DNA of 64,000 nt from Marasmius tenuissimus (Eukaryota; Basidiomycota; Agaricomycetes; Agaricales; Marasmiaceae), in contig JAQOTA010000062.1 in assembly GCA_029532415.1 (NCBI GenBank), forward strand, positions 930,001-994,000, given 5' to 3'. The number at the start of each line of letters is the position of its first letter. The first letter of the stretch is position 1. A program made the translations under genes and the position numbers. Shown piece by piece: positions 1 to 11,748 of the stretch. A model generated the notes under the pieces. It saw only the letters and a program-made list of their open reading frames with translations. It did not search any database and was not told the origin of the DNA.

Positions 1-844
1 CTGTTTTCTCTACCATATTGACATTCTCCCGCGAGGCATAGGCAGGCCGCTTCGGTCTGCAAATATCTCCAATAAGTGCCAGTCCTTAAGGAAGATACAG
101 AACAAGTGCGAATCGAGGCGAGAATTCCAAACATAATGTTGCTGCAAATCTTTCCGTCGGAGGAACTGCTGATGGGCGTCTTCCAAGGTGAGGGACAACT
201 CCCAGAATACGAACACAATTGTTGATCGCCGTTACTCCAGTCTGAGAAGACACGGGAAGATATCTCGACGAATTTCCCGGGTTCATTCGCCATCGTTCTT
301 TGATGGCTACATGTACCTTGGTGGATATGCCCGCTCCTTTGATCCAACGAGAACCCTGACGTTTGCCCGCAGAAACGGTATTATCATTTCAGAGGACAGT
401 AACCACCAGACCCGAAACCTCCATATGAAAGCGAAAGCTATAATCCACCGTCGGGACCTCTCTTTAACTGACAGGGACACATGTCTGCAACCTGCCCAAA
501 ATCACGACCAACCAACGATTCTCCCCCGGCGCCTCAACCTCAACTTCGACATTCAAACGGACACTCAGACTCGCTAGCACTTGAATTGCTCTACCCATCG
601 GCGGAAGACCTCATGTTACCAAGAATCCAGGTTGTAGCCCTCACCCATAGTATGCATATTCAGAATTTCAAACATCTAGTTCGAAGTGTTGATGTCCGGA
701 TATCGTTTCAAGGTTCGAGGCATGCAGTGCCGAGCATGCGGATATTCGAATCGAATGAACCTCTCATCCCGAAACCAGCATGCTTTTCTCATCTCCGGGG
801 AGAAGGTTGCTCATGGAACCATTGTACGCCCATCGTGCAACACG

Positions 845-1375
845 GAATTAGACGTGCTCGTGGTTTTTCGAGTACGACTCAAGTTTTTGATTTTTGGGAT
901 TGGAATATACGGATGTCGAGGAAGTTGGGTGAGTCCAAGTCAAGGGTCGAAGGAAGAGTCGAGACTGACTACCTCTTCTAGCCATTGACTCGAGGGCTCT
1001 TCTCACACGGAAATCGTTTTGGTGATCGTGGATGAACGGATGTTGGAGAAGAGAATCTGGCCTGGCCTTGGTAGAGATGGCAATGTATCTTTTGTCCCCG
1101 TCACCGTAGCGGTCAATCTGGAGTAGAAGGACCAAGTTCGTTTTGTGGGGTTCAGATTTCCGCTTTTAGGTTATGGTGAGTCTGACGCCCCAAAGGCACG
1201 GATTTCTTATAATTCGCAACGGCTGATGACAGTTTACTTACCAGTCGACTCAAGAACATCCATGCTCTCGAGCTGGTTGAGGGTGAAGCAAAGGTGCACT
1301 TTGGTGCTTATCCGGAGCTCGAGCGACGACTCGTTTGCTCGCCTTGATACGGATAATTCGTCTCGGGAGTAACTC
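845..1375 (+). pseudogene. Relic exons of an unidentified multi-exon gene family (copy A)
   Basis: Two intron-like blocks, 929-981 (53 nt) and 1,176-1,244 (69 nt), have GTGAGT donors and TAG/CAG acceptors. The related copy near 41.8-42.3 kb has introns of exactly 53 nt and 69 nt at the matching places. The exon between them reads about 40 residues with the recognisable run EIVLVIVDERM, followed by a TAG, and it begins with a stop just after the first intron. The exon-intron plan is therefore preserved while the reading frame is dead. I do not recognise the protein family. No start codon or transcription signal could be tied to it. Confidence 0.45.
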
Positions 1376-1589
1376 GAGCTCGGGGTCTTTTTTGACTCTC
1401 GGTCCAGTCCCTCGATACACTTGTCTACGGAACCCTTCAGCAAAAGAGAGGCAAGCTCGGTTTGGCCACCACTTCGACAAACCGGTGTATCAGATAAGAA
1501 GGAAACGAAGAATTGAGCGGCTCACCACGAGTCAGGGATCGAATTGCCAGCAGAGTGGGGGTAAGGACGATAAGCCTGTGAGCTCGTTA

Positions 1590-1860
1590 TCCTCCTCGCT
1601 AACATTTTCCACGTCTCATGGACACCTCTCTTCGTTGTGGGTCAGATGCAGTGTAAAGTGCTTACGGTACGCGGACGAGCTGGCCTGTACGACTGAACCA
1701 CCACGGTCAATTGATCTCGATCCACCTCTACCGCTACACCATCCATTTCTATCACTCCACCATCCGGGATTTCTCAGCTCAGGCTTTCTCTGCGACCTCT
1801 GACGATGGACCAAGTCGCCTCCGTTTCGACTGGAGCTCGCTAACACTACTTGACTCCAAT
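1590..1860. repeat. Internal repeat, paired with 2,848-3,100
   Basis: This segment and 2,848-3,100 share the opening 'cctcctcgct', a 'gcggtac'-centred stretch, an 'ctcaggctt/ctct' run and a 'tggagctc' end, in the same order and spacing. The same unit occurs once in copy B at about 42,548-42,790. Copy A therefore contains a further internal duplication. The unit probably came from part of a leucine-rich F-box type protein on the plus strand, but it is too decayed for a firm name. Confidence 0.4.
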
Positions 1861-4800
1861 TGAGACCACAGTCACATTAAATGTGCCTCCCCTTCCCGCT
1901 CGCCTTCTTGCAGCGCCGCTTCCATTCGGCCTGCTAGTACTTCCTGGAGCAAGTACATGTCTTGCGTGAAGGGAGAGCCCCATAATGATCAAGCCGACGA
2001 GGTGGTCACGAAGAAGAGGGTGCAAAGTGACAAGGTCCGAACTCGGAGGGTATTTATCGAGGGTGCTGATTGTCACCGAGGCGAGTAGCAACTCAATATG
2101 ACCGTTCGTGAAAATGTCAAGTATTGACGACTGCCCGAGACAGGTGCATGAGGACATTATGTTTAGGACGGCAACATACTTTCGACTACAAACCTCTGCC
2201 ATTCATGAATCACTGCGTCGATTCAATTGTCCAAAGTGGCAAAGTACTCAGACCATGCCGCGACTTCAACAAATAGGTAATCACCTCTCGAAATTTTTGG
2301 GGATGGAGAGTTGAAGTGTTTGCGAGAAATAACTTTGTGGCGAAATGCAAGAAGATACAATGACCCTGCGGATCATTAAGTTGAGTTGACCCGGTTTGGT
2401 TATGAATACGACCAGTGCTAACGAGCTTTCCAGTCTGATCCAGGGGCAATGAAGAATAGGATGCTGATTTCACAGTTTCCGTTCAACTGCTCCATGACCA
2501 CATGTACACTTCGCCCTCTGGACAATTCATCTACTTCTTCGAATGGACGGCCTCGTTCGCCAGCGGAGCACGGCGGTCTTACTCCAAGCTCAGGCCTCAG
2601 GCCTAGGATCCAAACCCTTCACACGAAAAGAGAAAGCGAACATCTGCGGTCGTGTTGTTTTACATATCTCCTTCCTCCTTTGTCTCGACTGCCGTGCATC
2701 GAATACCCAATGTATACATCTGCTCCTCCGAATGGATGAACAAAGGGGTGTTCTAGTCAGGAACAAAGGCGAATCGCGCGACTTGCCACGCATCTGGTAT
2801 TCAAACTGCCAGTAGAGACGCGGACGATCGTCGTGAATTCTCCATCCTCCTCGCTGACACTTTTCATGTCTCATGTTCGCCCCTCTTTGTTGTCAGGTCA
2901 ACTCCAGAAATAGCATGCATGCGGTACGTGGAAGGGCTGGTGCATATGAAGACCCTACTACGGTCAACCAGCTACCCTCAATCGCTTCCGCCATTTCGTC
3001 TTCTACCGCACGAACTTTATCACCTCTCAGGCTCTCCCTACGACGATCTGACGATGGATAGAGCTCCCCACCATCTCGGCTGGAGCTCCCTGATAAGGTG
3101 CATCGTTCAGCGTCCAGTTCTCCGGTAATCGCATCTTAGATCGATTATGAAGCCCTCAGCCACACACGCCCGTCAATCCACTCCTCTGTGGTCCGATGGG
3201 GTCCGGATCCATCCCTTTAGTTGCGCCATTCTTTGTGCCTCGGTGTCATAACGCCTCTCTGAACGCTGCAGAACAGTCAAGACCTCGTCAGGAAATAAGA
3301 GTCTGGGGCGAGGAAGACTCGAACGTATCGAGCCTAAGTTCAGTTCCAACCATCAACATCCATAAGCAATGGTCTCGCTGGCTTAGGGTGCAAAGAGGCG
3401 TATGGCTCCAATGGTTTGCAGAGCATGTTAGGTTGGATGTGAAACGGACGTTCGAGCTTCAGTAAGCCTGATTCCGCCTCCAGCTTCGAGATCTTTCATT
3501 GCTAACACCTCGTTCGATATCCTGTTAGCACGAAACGGGGTTGGTTCGTTCATACTCAATTCCAAACGAGATGGTGCTGTGAGCACCAGACACATCGTAC
3601 TTGGAGGATGATACGAGGCGGACCGTCGCGAGTCCGACTCGCGACCTGGCTTTTCCCCCTTGATACGGAAACTGGCTATGTAGCAGTTCCGCTGCAAAGT
3701 CACGGTGTGGTGATGCTACTACATATATTCAATAGCTTCGAACTCGGAATGATTCGTTGGTTGTAAACATCTCCGTCTTTCGGTTATGTACAACGTCGTG
3801 TACATACCTGCCTACGGGACAGCTACCAAATACCAACAATCCTCTTTCACTATTCGAATCGTTGGGGAATCTCCCGCCATGAATACTGGACGAGAGTTAA
3901 TAAGTAGACGGAACCAGCCCGTGACCTTGGTCGGTTGGGATATTGTAGCCGTCATGATTTGTCGAAGAGGTGGACAAATGGCTCGAAGCCCAGGGTGGTG
4001 ACTGTCAAATGAGGGATGTCAGGTTATGCCTCGCTCAAGGACCAGGCTGACGATGCAGTTCATCCAACTTCATCGCCATACGCGAGCCGCGAGCGACACT
4101 GCTCCCAACTCTCGAGGGACGTAGCGCTTGAGGCATGGCCCCTTCGTTCTTAAGCAAGCCGAGAAGGGGGTTTGTGAGCGAAGGAGGTTCGAGGAACGAG
4201 AGATCACCCCACATCTCACCACCTGGGCAGTGGGGTGATGTACGGTAGATCTGCTCAAAACGGTGTTTCGAGCCAGAAAATGCCTCATTCGAATTCCGGG
4301 AGGATGATACCACAGTTGAGGTGCTCCTGACATGGCTCAGACCACCTCGACGTCACCTCGACGTCAACCTATCATACTCTCAATCACGGTAAGCCCATCT
4401 CCAGAGTCCAAATCACTTCATATGCACAAACTTTCGACGTTCGTTCTATACCCAGTTCTAGATGCTCCACAATCGCATCCCTTTATCGCACCTGCACGGT
4501 CTGGATCTCGAATAGACGAGTTTTTCTCCCGCAGCTACATCGGATCTGTTGAACAAGGATGAGTTGATTGAGCCTTGACGCGGCCATCTTCATCATTCGT
4601 GGAGGGAGTGGTCGAAAAGTGGAGTGATGTGCCGGAGGCTAAGTCAATATCGGGAGCCTGAAGGACAATCCGCCGCAAGGAAAAGTCGGTGAAAATGGTC
4701 TCGTTGAATTGGACTGATATACATGGGACTTCGATGTATGTAGAGGTGCGTGAAAGAAATCGAGACCGGGGCACGGCGTTGGGGTGTAACATAGAACAGG

Positions 4801-5599
4801 GCTTCGGACGATAAGGGACGAAGCGTTGTAAAACGGAAACATTGGTTCAAAGAACGGTTTCCTGCTCGCCGTCGTCTTCGGGAGCAGACAGAGTCGATGA
4901 GCAATGGGCGCTGGGATCAACAAAAGCATGTCCGAAGGATTGTCTCTTTAACGTCGTCATCTTCCGAAAAAAAGAAAAGAGCTGCGTACCTGGGTCGATA
5001 TGAACCAGACGGTCTCAGTGCGGCAGTGCCTCGAAGAGTTCAAAGGCACCGTTGGTAATACTTGTGTGTGATCTATAGGGAGTTGGGTATGTTTGTGAGA
5101 GAGGATAGAAACACGAGCAAGAGCGACACCTCACCTGGGAGATTCTGATGCGGACGCTGTGGTGTACTGGACCCTCGAGAAAAACCGAGCTTTCCGTAGC
5201 TATGCGTAGGCGAAGAGGAGTTTGAACAGGTCCAAATCCCCGTCCTTGCGGGATAGCCCAAGTGAAGCGGGTAGGGCATTGCTATGATATTCTTTATAGG
5301 CAGATTTGAATTCGATTGTACACATATAGTCTCACACACGCTCCCAGCGACAAGTGCCCGCGTTCGACGGGAGCAGATGTGCGGAAGGTTGGAGAAGACC
5401 CTAAAATCGTTACGCCAGTGAGCTGCAAGCCTAGTAAAAGAATAACGAATCCGACGTACCCATATCCGTGTTCGGGCCCCCTCGGAACTTTCACCTGTTG
5501 CTTCGAAGTTGGGGAATCGTGTGCAAAGAAGGATGAGATCTGACTAGATCTAGGTGCTGCACAGTGCCTTTCCGTAGTGGGTGGTCCCCGCACAGCCGA

Positions 5600-6480
5600 G
5601 CATTAACAACCCTGTATCCCTAAAGCGCCATAACGACCTCGAACAAGCATCTTTCTTTGGCAACACCTTCTCCTCCCGGTACCCAATCTCCTTCGCCCGA
5701 GCGAGGTTGCAAATCGAGTGAGAGGCCTCGGGAACGGAAGTCTCCTGGTCAACCCCGTCGTTTGTCCGTGCCGCGATTGAAATGCCGATGGAAAGTTGAC
5801 GGAAGGGGGGAGATGAGGAGAGCACTTCGTGTTCTGGGGCGGGTTGTTGGACGAACGGTTGATTGGGCGTCCGTTGGTAGACACTCCGACTTCCAAAAAG
5901 GGAAGTGCCACGATGAGTTCCAGCAGGGTGATCGCTCGGTCATCTAGGTTCAGAAGATGCTAGGCGTATATGAAGCTCTCAGTTCAAAAGAGCAAGGAGG
6001 TTGGAACAAAAGTAGTCGCGAGAGTTGGCTGGGGTGTTGTGGTTGATGAGGAGGATAATATCCGCCCAACGGAGCTTGTGGAGGAAATCTAGGTTTGGTG
6101 TCGCTGTGGAGGTCGGATTGACTAGCATGAACGCATGGACATGGATGATTTGGATCGTGCGATTGGGTCCTCCAGTCGAGGTGGTTGTGCCAACGGTGCT
6201 CCGTCGTCGAGTGAGAGCTGGCTAAAGGCACTCGAGGGATCGACTGGGCTGGCTGGGCTCTGCATTTGTCTCGCTGGGCCTGGATGATTCGTGTTGAGTT
6301 TTATGTCGTGTCCAGTGCGATTGAGAACAGACATCGCGCCCAAGGATACAGAAGCCAAGTAGGGTTAGGAGTCCGTTCACACGTGCTCTTCAAAGGCTAA
6401 CAGGGTTCGATCGCCGAGGTCGTGAGTTCTATCGAAAACACCACTTCGTAGCTCTTACATCTCAATTCCCTTCGATGGGT
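5600..6480 (-). pseudogene. F-box/LRR-like gene relic 1
   Basis: On the minus strand this stretch aligns with the C-terminal half of the F-box gene at 53.4-55.0 kb. Both share the segment encoding an AKEIG motif (here near 5,680, there near 53,545), and both share the sequence around 'cttcgtgttc' followed by a 'gttgttgga / cgttggagga' stretch (here near 5,825-5,860, there near 53,680). Frame changes and stops run throughout, so no protein can be made from it. Two sister relics lie at about 39.64-40.08 and 43.59-44.42 kb. The F-box motif itself is not visible here. The identity as an F-box relative rests on that alignment only. Confidence 0.45.
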
Positions 6481-8550
6481 CTTCCCAAAGTCAATCTCAA
6501 TTCTCGAAGGTTCGGTCCCTAAACATCTTCAACATGTCTTGAGGATAGCCGAGATGCTTGGGATGAAGAATTGCGGCAGGGTTTTGAACTACAATCCCAT
6601 ATATGGTGAGTGACAAGTCGAAGTTGGCTGAGAGATCTGAGAAACTGATGACTGAAAACGACTTTAGACTGCAGTGTCCGTACGAAATATTGACTACGAA
6701 TTCCACCCGTACGCTCGAAAACCCAATATTCTGTTCACCCTTCCCTCTATGCATGTTGCACAATCCCCGAATTGCGGAGGCCACTATCGTCGTCCGTTTT
6801 GGATTCCAACACTGGATAGAACCGTCTCTAAAACATACTACAGCCCCCTCTTTCGCTATCACTCGGCCCACTGGTGTCTACGGTTGGAAACAATTACAAT
6901 ACCCGAAAGGAGGAAGCCTGATACGGTTTACGCCAACGAGGTGCTTACGAGGAAGAACCTTTTGATCTTTTGGGCTGGCAAGGATACTGGAAGAAAGCCG
7001 ATCGCTGAGATGAGTGAGTGACGGCGAACAGTATCACCCAGGTTTTGACTCCCCCCAGTTTGACAAGGACAGAAAGCCGTATTCGTACAGTTCTATGTTA
7101 CACCTTCTGTGTATTTCGATCGTCTGAATCAACAACCGCATTATGGCTACATTTGCCAGTTCGGGAAGCAAAGTTTCTTGTCCCCCGCCGCCCGGAGGCG
7201 TTTCTGCAACAGCTAATGACTCCCAACTCCAACTCTACCATTGGGGCCCGGGTCGTTTAGTGAGATCCCCCCCCTCCCCATGCATTTGTGGCCTTACTGT
7301 CGCCGTCCTTGGATCCAATGACCCTTTGAGTCTCAATACCGCGGAGAGCCGTCTGTTTGCCATGACTTCGTGAGGAAGAGGGTGCGAAACGACGGGCTTG
7401 TTCGACTACAGATATCTGCCAGTTTGGATCAATAAGATGGGCCACAGCCCTCCATTGACCATGTTTGCTCTATACATCGCGGCACAGAAGTCTAAGGAGC
7501 TTCAAATTCCCACATTGGTGAGCGACAAAAGTCAAAGCTTGGTTTGAACTTAACAAACTGACGAGATTGCAGTGTTCTTAACAAAATCCGACAACATATC
7601 CATCGTCGCGACTACATCTCAGCCTCCAACGGCATCCTTTCGCCTGTGCGCTCGATGCAGTGTTGGCCACGACTTTTTAACTCGCAAAGACTGTTCGTTA
7701 GCTCCCCTTTTGCTCACTTAAGCATGCTATTTGACTACTACACGTGTAGCTTCCGCGCTTGACTCTTCAAATCAACGACCCACATCCATTTGCCAGCAGT
7801 CTCAATTGCACCTCAGGATTGATCTCAAACCATTCACACGAAAAGCGAAAGTGAAGGCCCGCGATTCGCGTTGCCTTCCATAGAGTTTTGAAACAATCCT
7901 CCATAAACCGGTTCAGGTAAGTATTCCCTTAATGCACTCATATACCTCCCTCCTCTACTGCCGTGCAGCATTCCCTCTCTGACTCGTCTGTTGTGTATCT
8001 GATCGATGTATTTGTTTCTTCGAACACCGATATTGGACTCTTCAGCAGCCACGGTGGTCTCAACTTTGAACCCTTTACACGGAAAGCGCGCGTTTCATGT
8101 CGTTTTGTGTATCTCCTTCCTTGACACACAAAACGTCTCTTCTGACCACCATCTCTGCCTGCCTACAGATCGACCAACTCTGAACCATCCCCCTCCTCTT
8201 CCAACGCCCCGCTCGTCGTGACGTCTTTGACAATTTCAGCTCCATTATTCAGTTTCGAGCTACCGGCGCCCGAGTTGCTCGTCTCGCAAAGGATGAACGA
8301 CACTCTCAGTTTCACTCGACCGTGGTCATTCTCCTCTTCTGAAGATTGACCCCGAGTCCTGACTCTGTCGGCCCCTTCGGTTTGCTCAGTCAATCAGTAC
8401 CTCCGACATACGCATACAACCTCCCCGAGCTCAAAGAGAGCCAGGCACCCTCCAGCCCTCCATGGATCTTTGTGGGATCGAAGAGGTGAGTAATCGAGCT
8501 ACAAATGTCGTCAAATTTCGAGCTGCTGATATGAGCGCATTTTTCGTCAG

Positions 8551-9229
8551 CAATTGTATGGTCTTGAAGAAATCGTCCGACATATGAGCTACGTCATTGC
8601 GTTTTTCTCTAACATAAGGGCTCGGTCCTCTCCAAACCGTTGGTTGTCAGCTGTTTGGGTCTGCCATAACTTGCTAGTCTCTCGATTTCGTCTACGTTTC
8701 GGCCCATTAATCTAAATGTTCGGACTTTGATTTAGACGCCTCAGGCTGCAGGGTAAAACCATTGGCGTCAAGCCCGGAATTGGAAAGGATTAGACCCAGA
8801 AAAGAAGTAGTATTGGACGTCGCCGGGCTTGGTAAAAGGGCCTTGAGGTGACCTGTTGATTCTCTAAAGCCATTCCAGTTAGCTCTTTGGTTGGCATGCC
8901 CCGCGTGTCCGGCAACCTCGATACAAACATCTGTAGACTTTCTTTGTGCGTACGGAGACTTTACTTTGCACATATGTAAATTGACCTTGGCGCGTCCGGA
9001 AACTTACCTTTGCGTGTCTGGAGGCTTTGGCTTGCGCATGCGGCGGAAGTCTATTGGCGGTTTGGTTTGTAAGCTTGTTCTTATGAATCGCCGCGACTCG
9101 CGAGAGATGCGAAGGGCGAGTATGAATGCTGGTCGGAAGCGCTGAATATGAACATCGAGCTTCAGATTCTCCTGGGTTGACTACATGGCTATGCAACTGA
9201 ATTTGTACAGAAGTCGAGGACTATTAAAT
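8551..9229. repeat. Gene-free stretch with degenerate ~21-bp tandem repeat
   Basis: I see no convincing gene here. Between about 8,935 and 9,055 there are five to six degenerate tandem units of 21-24 bp, each built as a CTTT-like start, a GTGCGT/GCGCGT/GCGCAT core and a CGGA-like end. The array lies just downstream of the integrase-core gene, so it may mark the edge of that cassette, but no matching terminal repeat was found on the other side. Confidence 0.35.
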
Positions 9230-11102
9230 TTAGAAATCTTCAGGGGAAAGATGTCTAGCATACGCCAGTCCGTTTATCCACAAGTTGCGAACATCCTCTT
9301 GTTGGGAAGACTTGGGCAGTGGTTCCACATGTTGTAGTAAAGCAGCGATACCCTCTTCGGATATCAGACAGGGCGGGGGATCTACTGGAACGTCATTGAG
9401 ATTGGGAGGCGGACCTTGATTCCCTATCCAAGACGTAGCGCCGTCCTGAGAGTAGTTCTGTCGAAGCGCCCTCAAGAGGGTATCATTGTGCAGTCCCTCC
9501 CAGTCCACCCCAAAAAGCTCCAAGTCCTCCTCTGTCATAGGGTAACTCGCCAAATTATCCCCTCTGTACCCGTGAGCGAGCATATCAAACCCGAACATAT
9601 CCTCTGGACTTCGACTGACCCCACCTTTCACAGCGATTTTGTGCTGATTCCACGACTTGTACCAAAACTCCATCTCTTCATTGATAATGGGAGGGAAGAG
9701 GAGGTGCAACAGCCATATATGGTTGCGGTTGTACACGTTCAGTGCGGCATTCATCTCCAAATCTGTGAATCTTTCATCCCAAACAGAGGTGATGTTCACC
9801 CGTACGTCTCCCCAAAGGTGTTCAATCCGAACGTTGTGAACAGATCTACAGCCCTGTCGGCAAGGTGAAACCATTATTTGACTGCTATCGCGAACTCACC
9901 TTCCCCATAGGTAGGACCCTCAACCTGAGCCCTTTGCGAATTCCATAAAAGCTGCGACCCAAATGTTCTCGGTACCGTGATCTCCTCTGAGTCTTGAAGG
10001 GACACCGTAGATCATGCAAGCCATTAGGAATAACAGCAGAACAGTGGAGGCGTAGTTGTTGTTAGCCGCGCGCAGGGCAGTGATTAGTCTGGAGTGTCCA
10101 TCAATAAAACCGTGCACTATGATTCCCCAGCGGATAAGGGCTAAGGTGTCGTATTCTCAGCTGATGCAGCACAGATAGCAAGTCAAACAGGTAGCACTCA
10201 CCGTGATGTCCATCATGGTGCCAAAGAAAATTTGGCCCTGGAACTTTATATTTGCGACGCTTGACTGTGACTCGTTCGAATACTCGGTGAACGGGATCAA
10301 TGCGGATGAGTGACTGGCGAATACGATCATTCTGGACAATGTGTCCCTTGACCCTAAGCATTCCCTGTAGACTCTTAATACCAGCTCTGGGGTATCTCGA
10401 CTTCAAATCCAGTAGGGCTACGTCAAGGGTGGCATCGTCCATAGTTGAGAGGTATTCAGAGGTTGCACTCGATGGTCCCTGGCTAGTGGATGCATTGGTC
10501 TCGGGGGCTGGAATATCAAGATCAGCGGCATCAGACTCTTGTTCAGATTCACCATCCGAATCTGATTCTGTGCCGCCAGGAAATGAATTATCACCCGGCG
10601 TGACAATTCCGTAATCTAGGAGAGCTTGTCGAACGGTCGTTCTACCCAGCCCCAGAAACGCCGCGATTCCACTTGTCGTCCGCTGGGTGTGGGCCCATGC
10701 AAGAAATTGTGGATTAATGATTGCTCGAGGTCTTCCTGGTCCACCATCTGAGACATAATGAACTACTGGGGGTCGCCCTTGGTGGCTCGCCTCCAGAGCC
10801 TTCTGATGAATTGCTCTGAGATCGATTATCATCACCCCGAGATTTGCCCTTAGTTGCTCCCATTCTGTGCGGTCAGGAAATGCGTCTGGGTGCTGGTGAA
10901 TAACATCAGCTCGAATTCTGAGATGTTAGCGAACATCAATTCTGACTTGTTCTACGATTTCCCGGAAGGATTCCAGGTTTTCACCAAGTAGTTCAAGGAG
11001 GAAAACATCTGTGCCATCTAGGTTTTGTGAAGCATGGACAGATTGGTTGAAGTGTGCATAGTGTATTCTGAATGCGTCGAGTAGGCTGACATTGGCGGCC
11101 AT
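9230..11102 (-). pseudogene. DDE integrase-core (rve-like) protein, two nonsense codons
   Basis: Three exons can be placed: 10,202-11,102, 9,900-10,140 and 9,230-9,845, with introns of 61 and 54 nt. Together they give 586 codons in one frame. Residues with the pattern of a DDE/rve nuclease are WHHDG at the end of exon 1, GDHGTEN in exon 2 and RIEHLW in exon 3, so each catalytic acidic residue lies in its own exon. A helix-turn-helix-like stretch (GIAAFLGLGRTTVRQALL) precedes the core. Mushroom genomes carry many proteins of this integrase-core kind; what they mobilise is unsettled. Two in-frame stops break this copy: TAA at 10,926-10,928 and TGA at 9,920-9,922, the latter where relatives, as I recall them, have Arg before GSYxWGR. 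The start is an ATG in good coding context. It faces away from the 771-aa gene. Confidence 0.75.
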
Positions 11103-11599
11103 GAATGTTGAAAACGATGTGGTCTAATCGATAAGGCGATGGTTTCCGACACCTGTGTGATCACTGACTCCGCGACCTCAATTGAAGCATCTAAAATTAG
11201 CTGCTCCTCGGAAATCCAGACCTTCGGCAATTTCCTGTAGATTACGTATTGTTGTGGGTGCATGATGCACTCGCGTCGTGTCGTTATCCTTCTCAGTCTC
11301 GACAAAACCTTTGACTGAGCTGCCCTCTCCTGCTTCCATGTTGACTCCGATGTAGACCAAAGGCAAGGGTATAGACCGCATTGCGGAACTAATCTGCTAG
11401 CCATTGTAGACCCCTCACCGAAGTCGCATTCCTCATCTCATTTAGCCGAGGCAGGCGTGGCTACTGGAATTCCAGTTCTGGCAGTATCCCCGGAACACTA
11501 TGTTGTACAATCGCAACACTTACATGTTCGGACATGCCTATTCTATGATATTGAGTAAGCAATTGTCCCGATATCAGAAAATTGGGACTAGGACCCCGG

Positions 11600-11748
11600 G
11601 ACCCATCTTTTTTGCCTCTTACTCTCATTGTCCTTCCTTCGTACATTCCTTCTCCCCCCTAATTTCTACCTACTTTTCTCCAGTAGTCTGGTTGGTCTCC
11701 CTATCCTCCTCTCATTTATCTATCTATTGCTCTTGCATTGTTGTCCAA
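11600..11748 (+). promoter_or_regulatory. CT-rich core promoter/5' UTR of the 771-aa gene
   Basis: The stretch before the ATG at 11,749 is strongly pyrimidine-biased on the plus strand, with repeated CTTCCTT and CTCC runs. That is usual for fungal transcription start regions. The 646-bp gap from the integrase gene start is the only space for both divergent promoters, so the two genes could be co-regulated. No clear TATA box is seen. Confidence 0.4.

Larger units (their letters stand above)
1..8550. repeat. Decayed segmental duplication block, copy A
   Basis: I find no intact gene in this stretch. It consists of short blocks that reappear, diverged and in similar order, at about 40.1-45.7 kb (copy B), 51.4-53.4 kb (copy C) and 60.0-61.7 kb (copy D). 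Matching pairs include the segments near 925 and 41,884, near 1,176 and 42,131, near 2,850 and 42,548, near 3,260 and 42,957 and 52,140, near 3,720 and 43,420 and 52,540, near 4,620 and 53,090, and near 8,505 and 45,600. Two matched segments keep their splice donors, acceptors and intron length, so the copied unit held multi-exon genes. All frames are broken by stops. The unit also contained a minus-strand F-box gene, annotated separately. Block edges are by eye. Confidence 0.6.
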
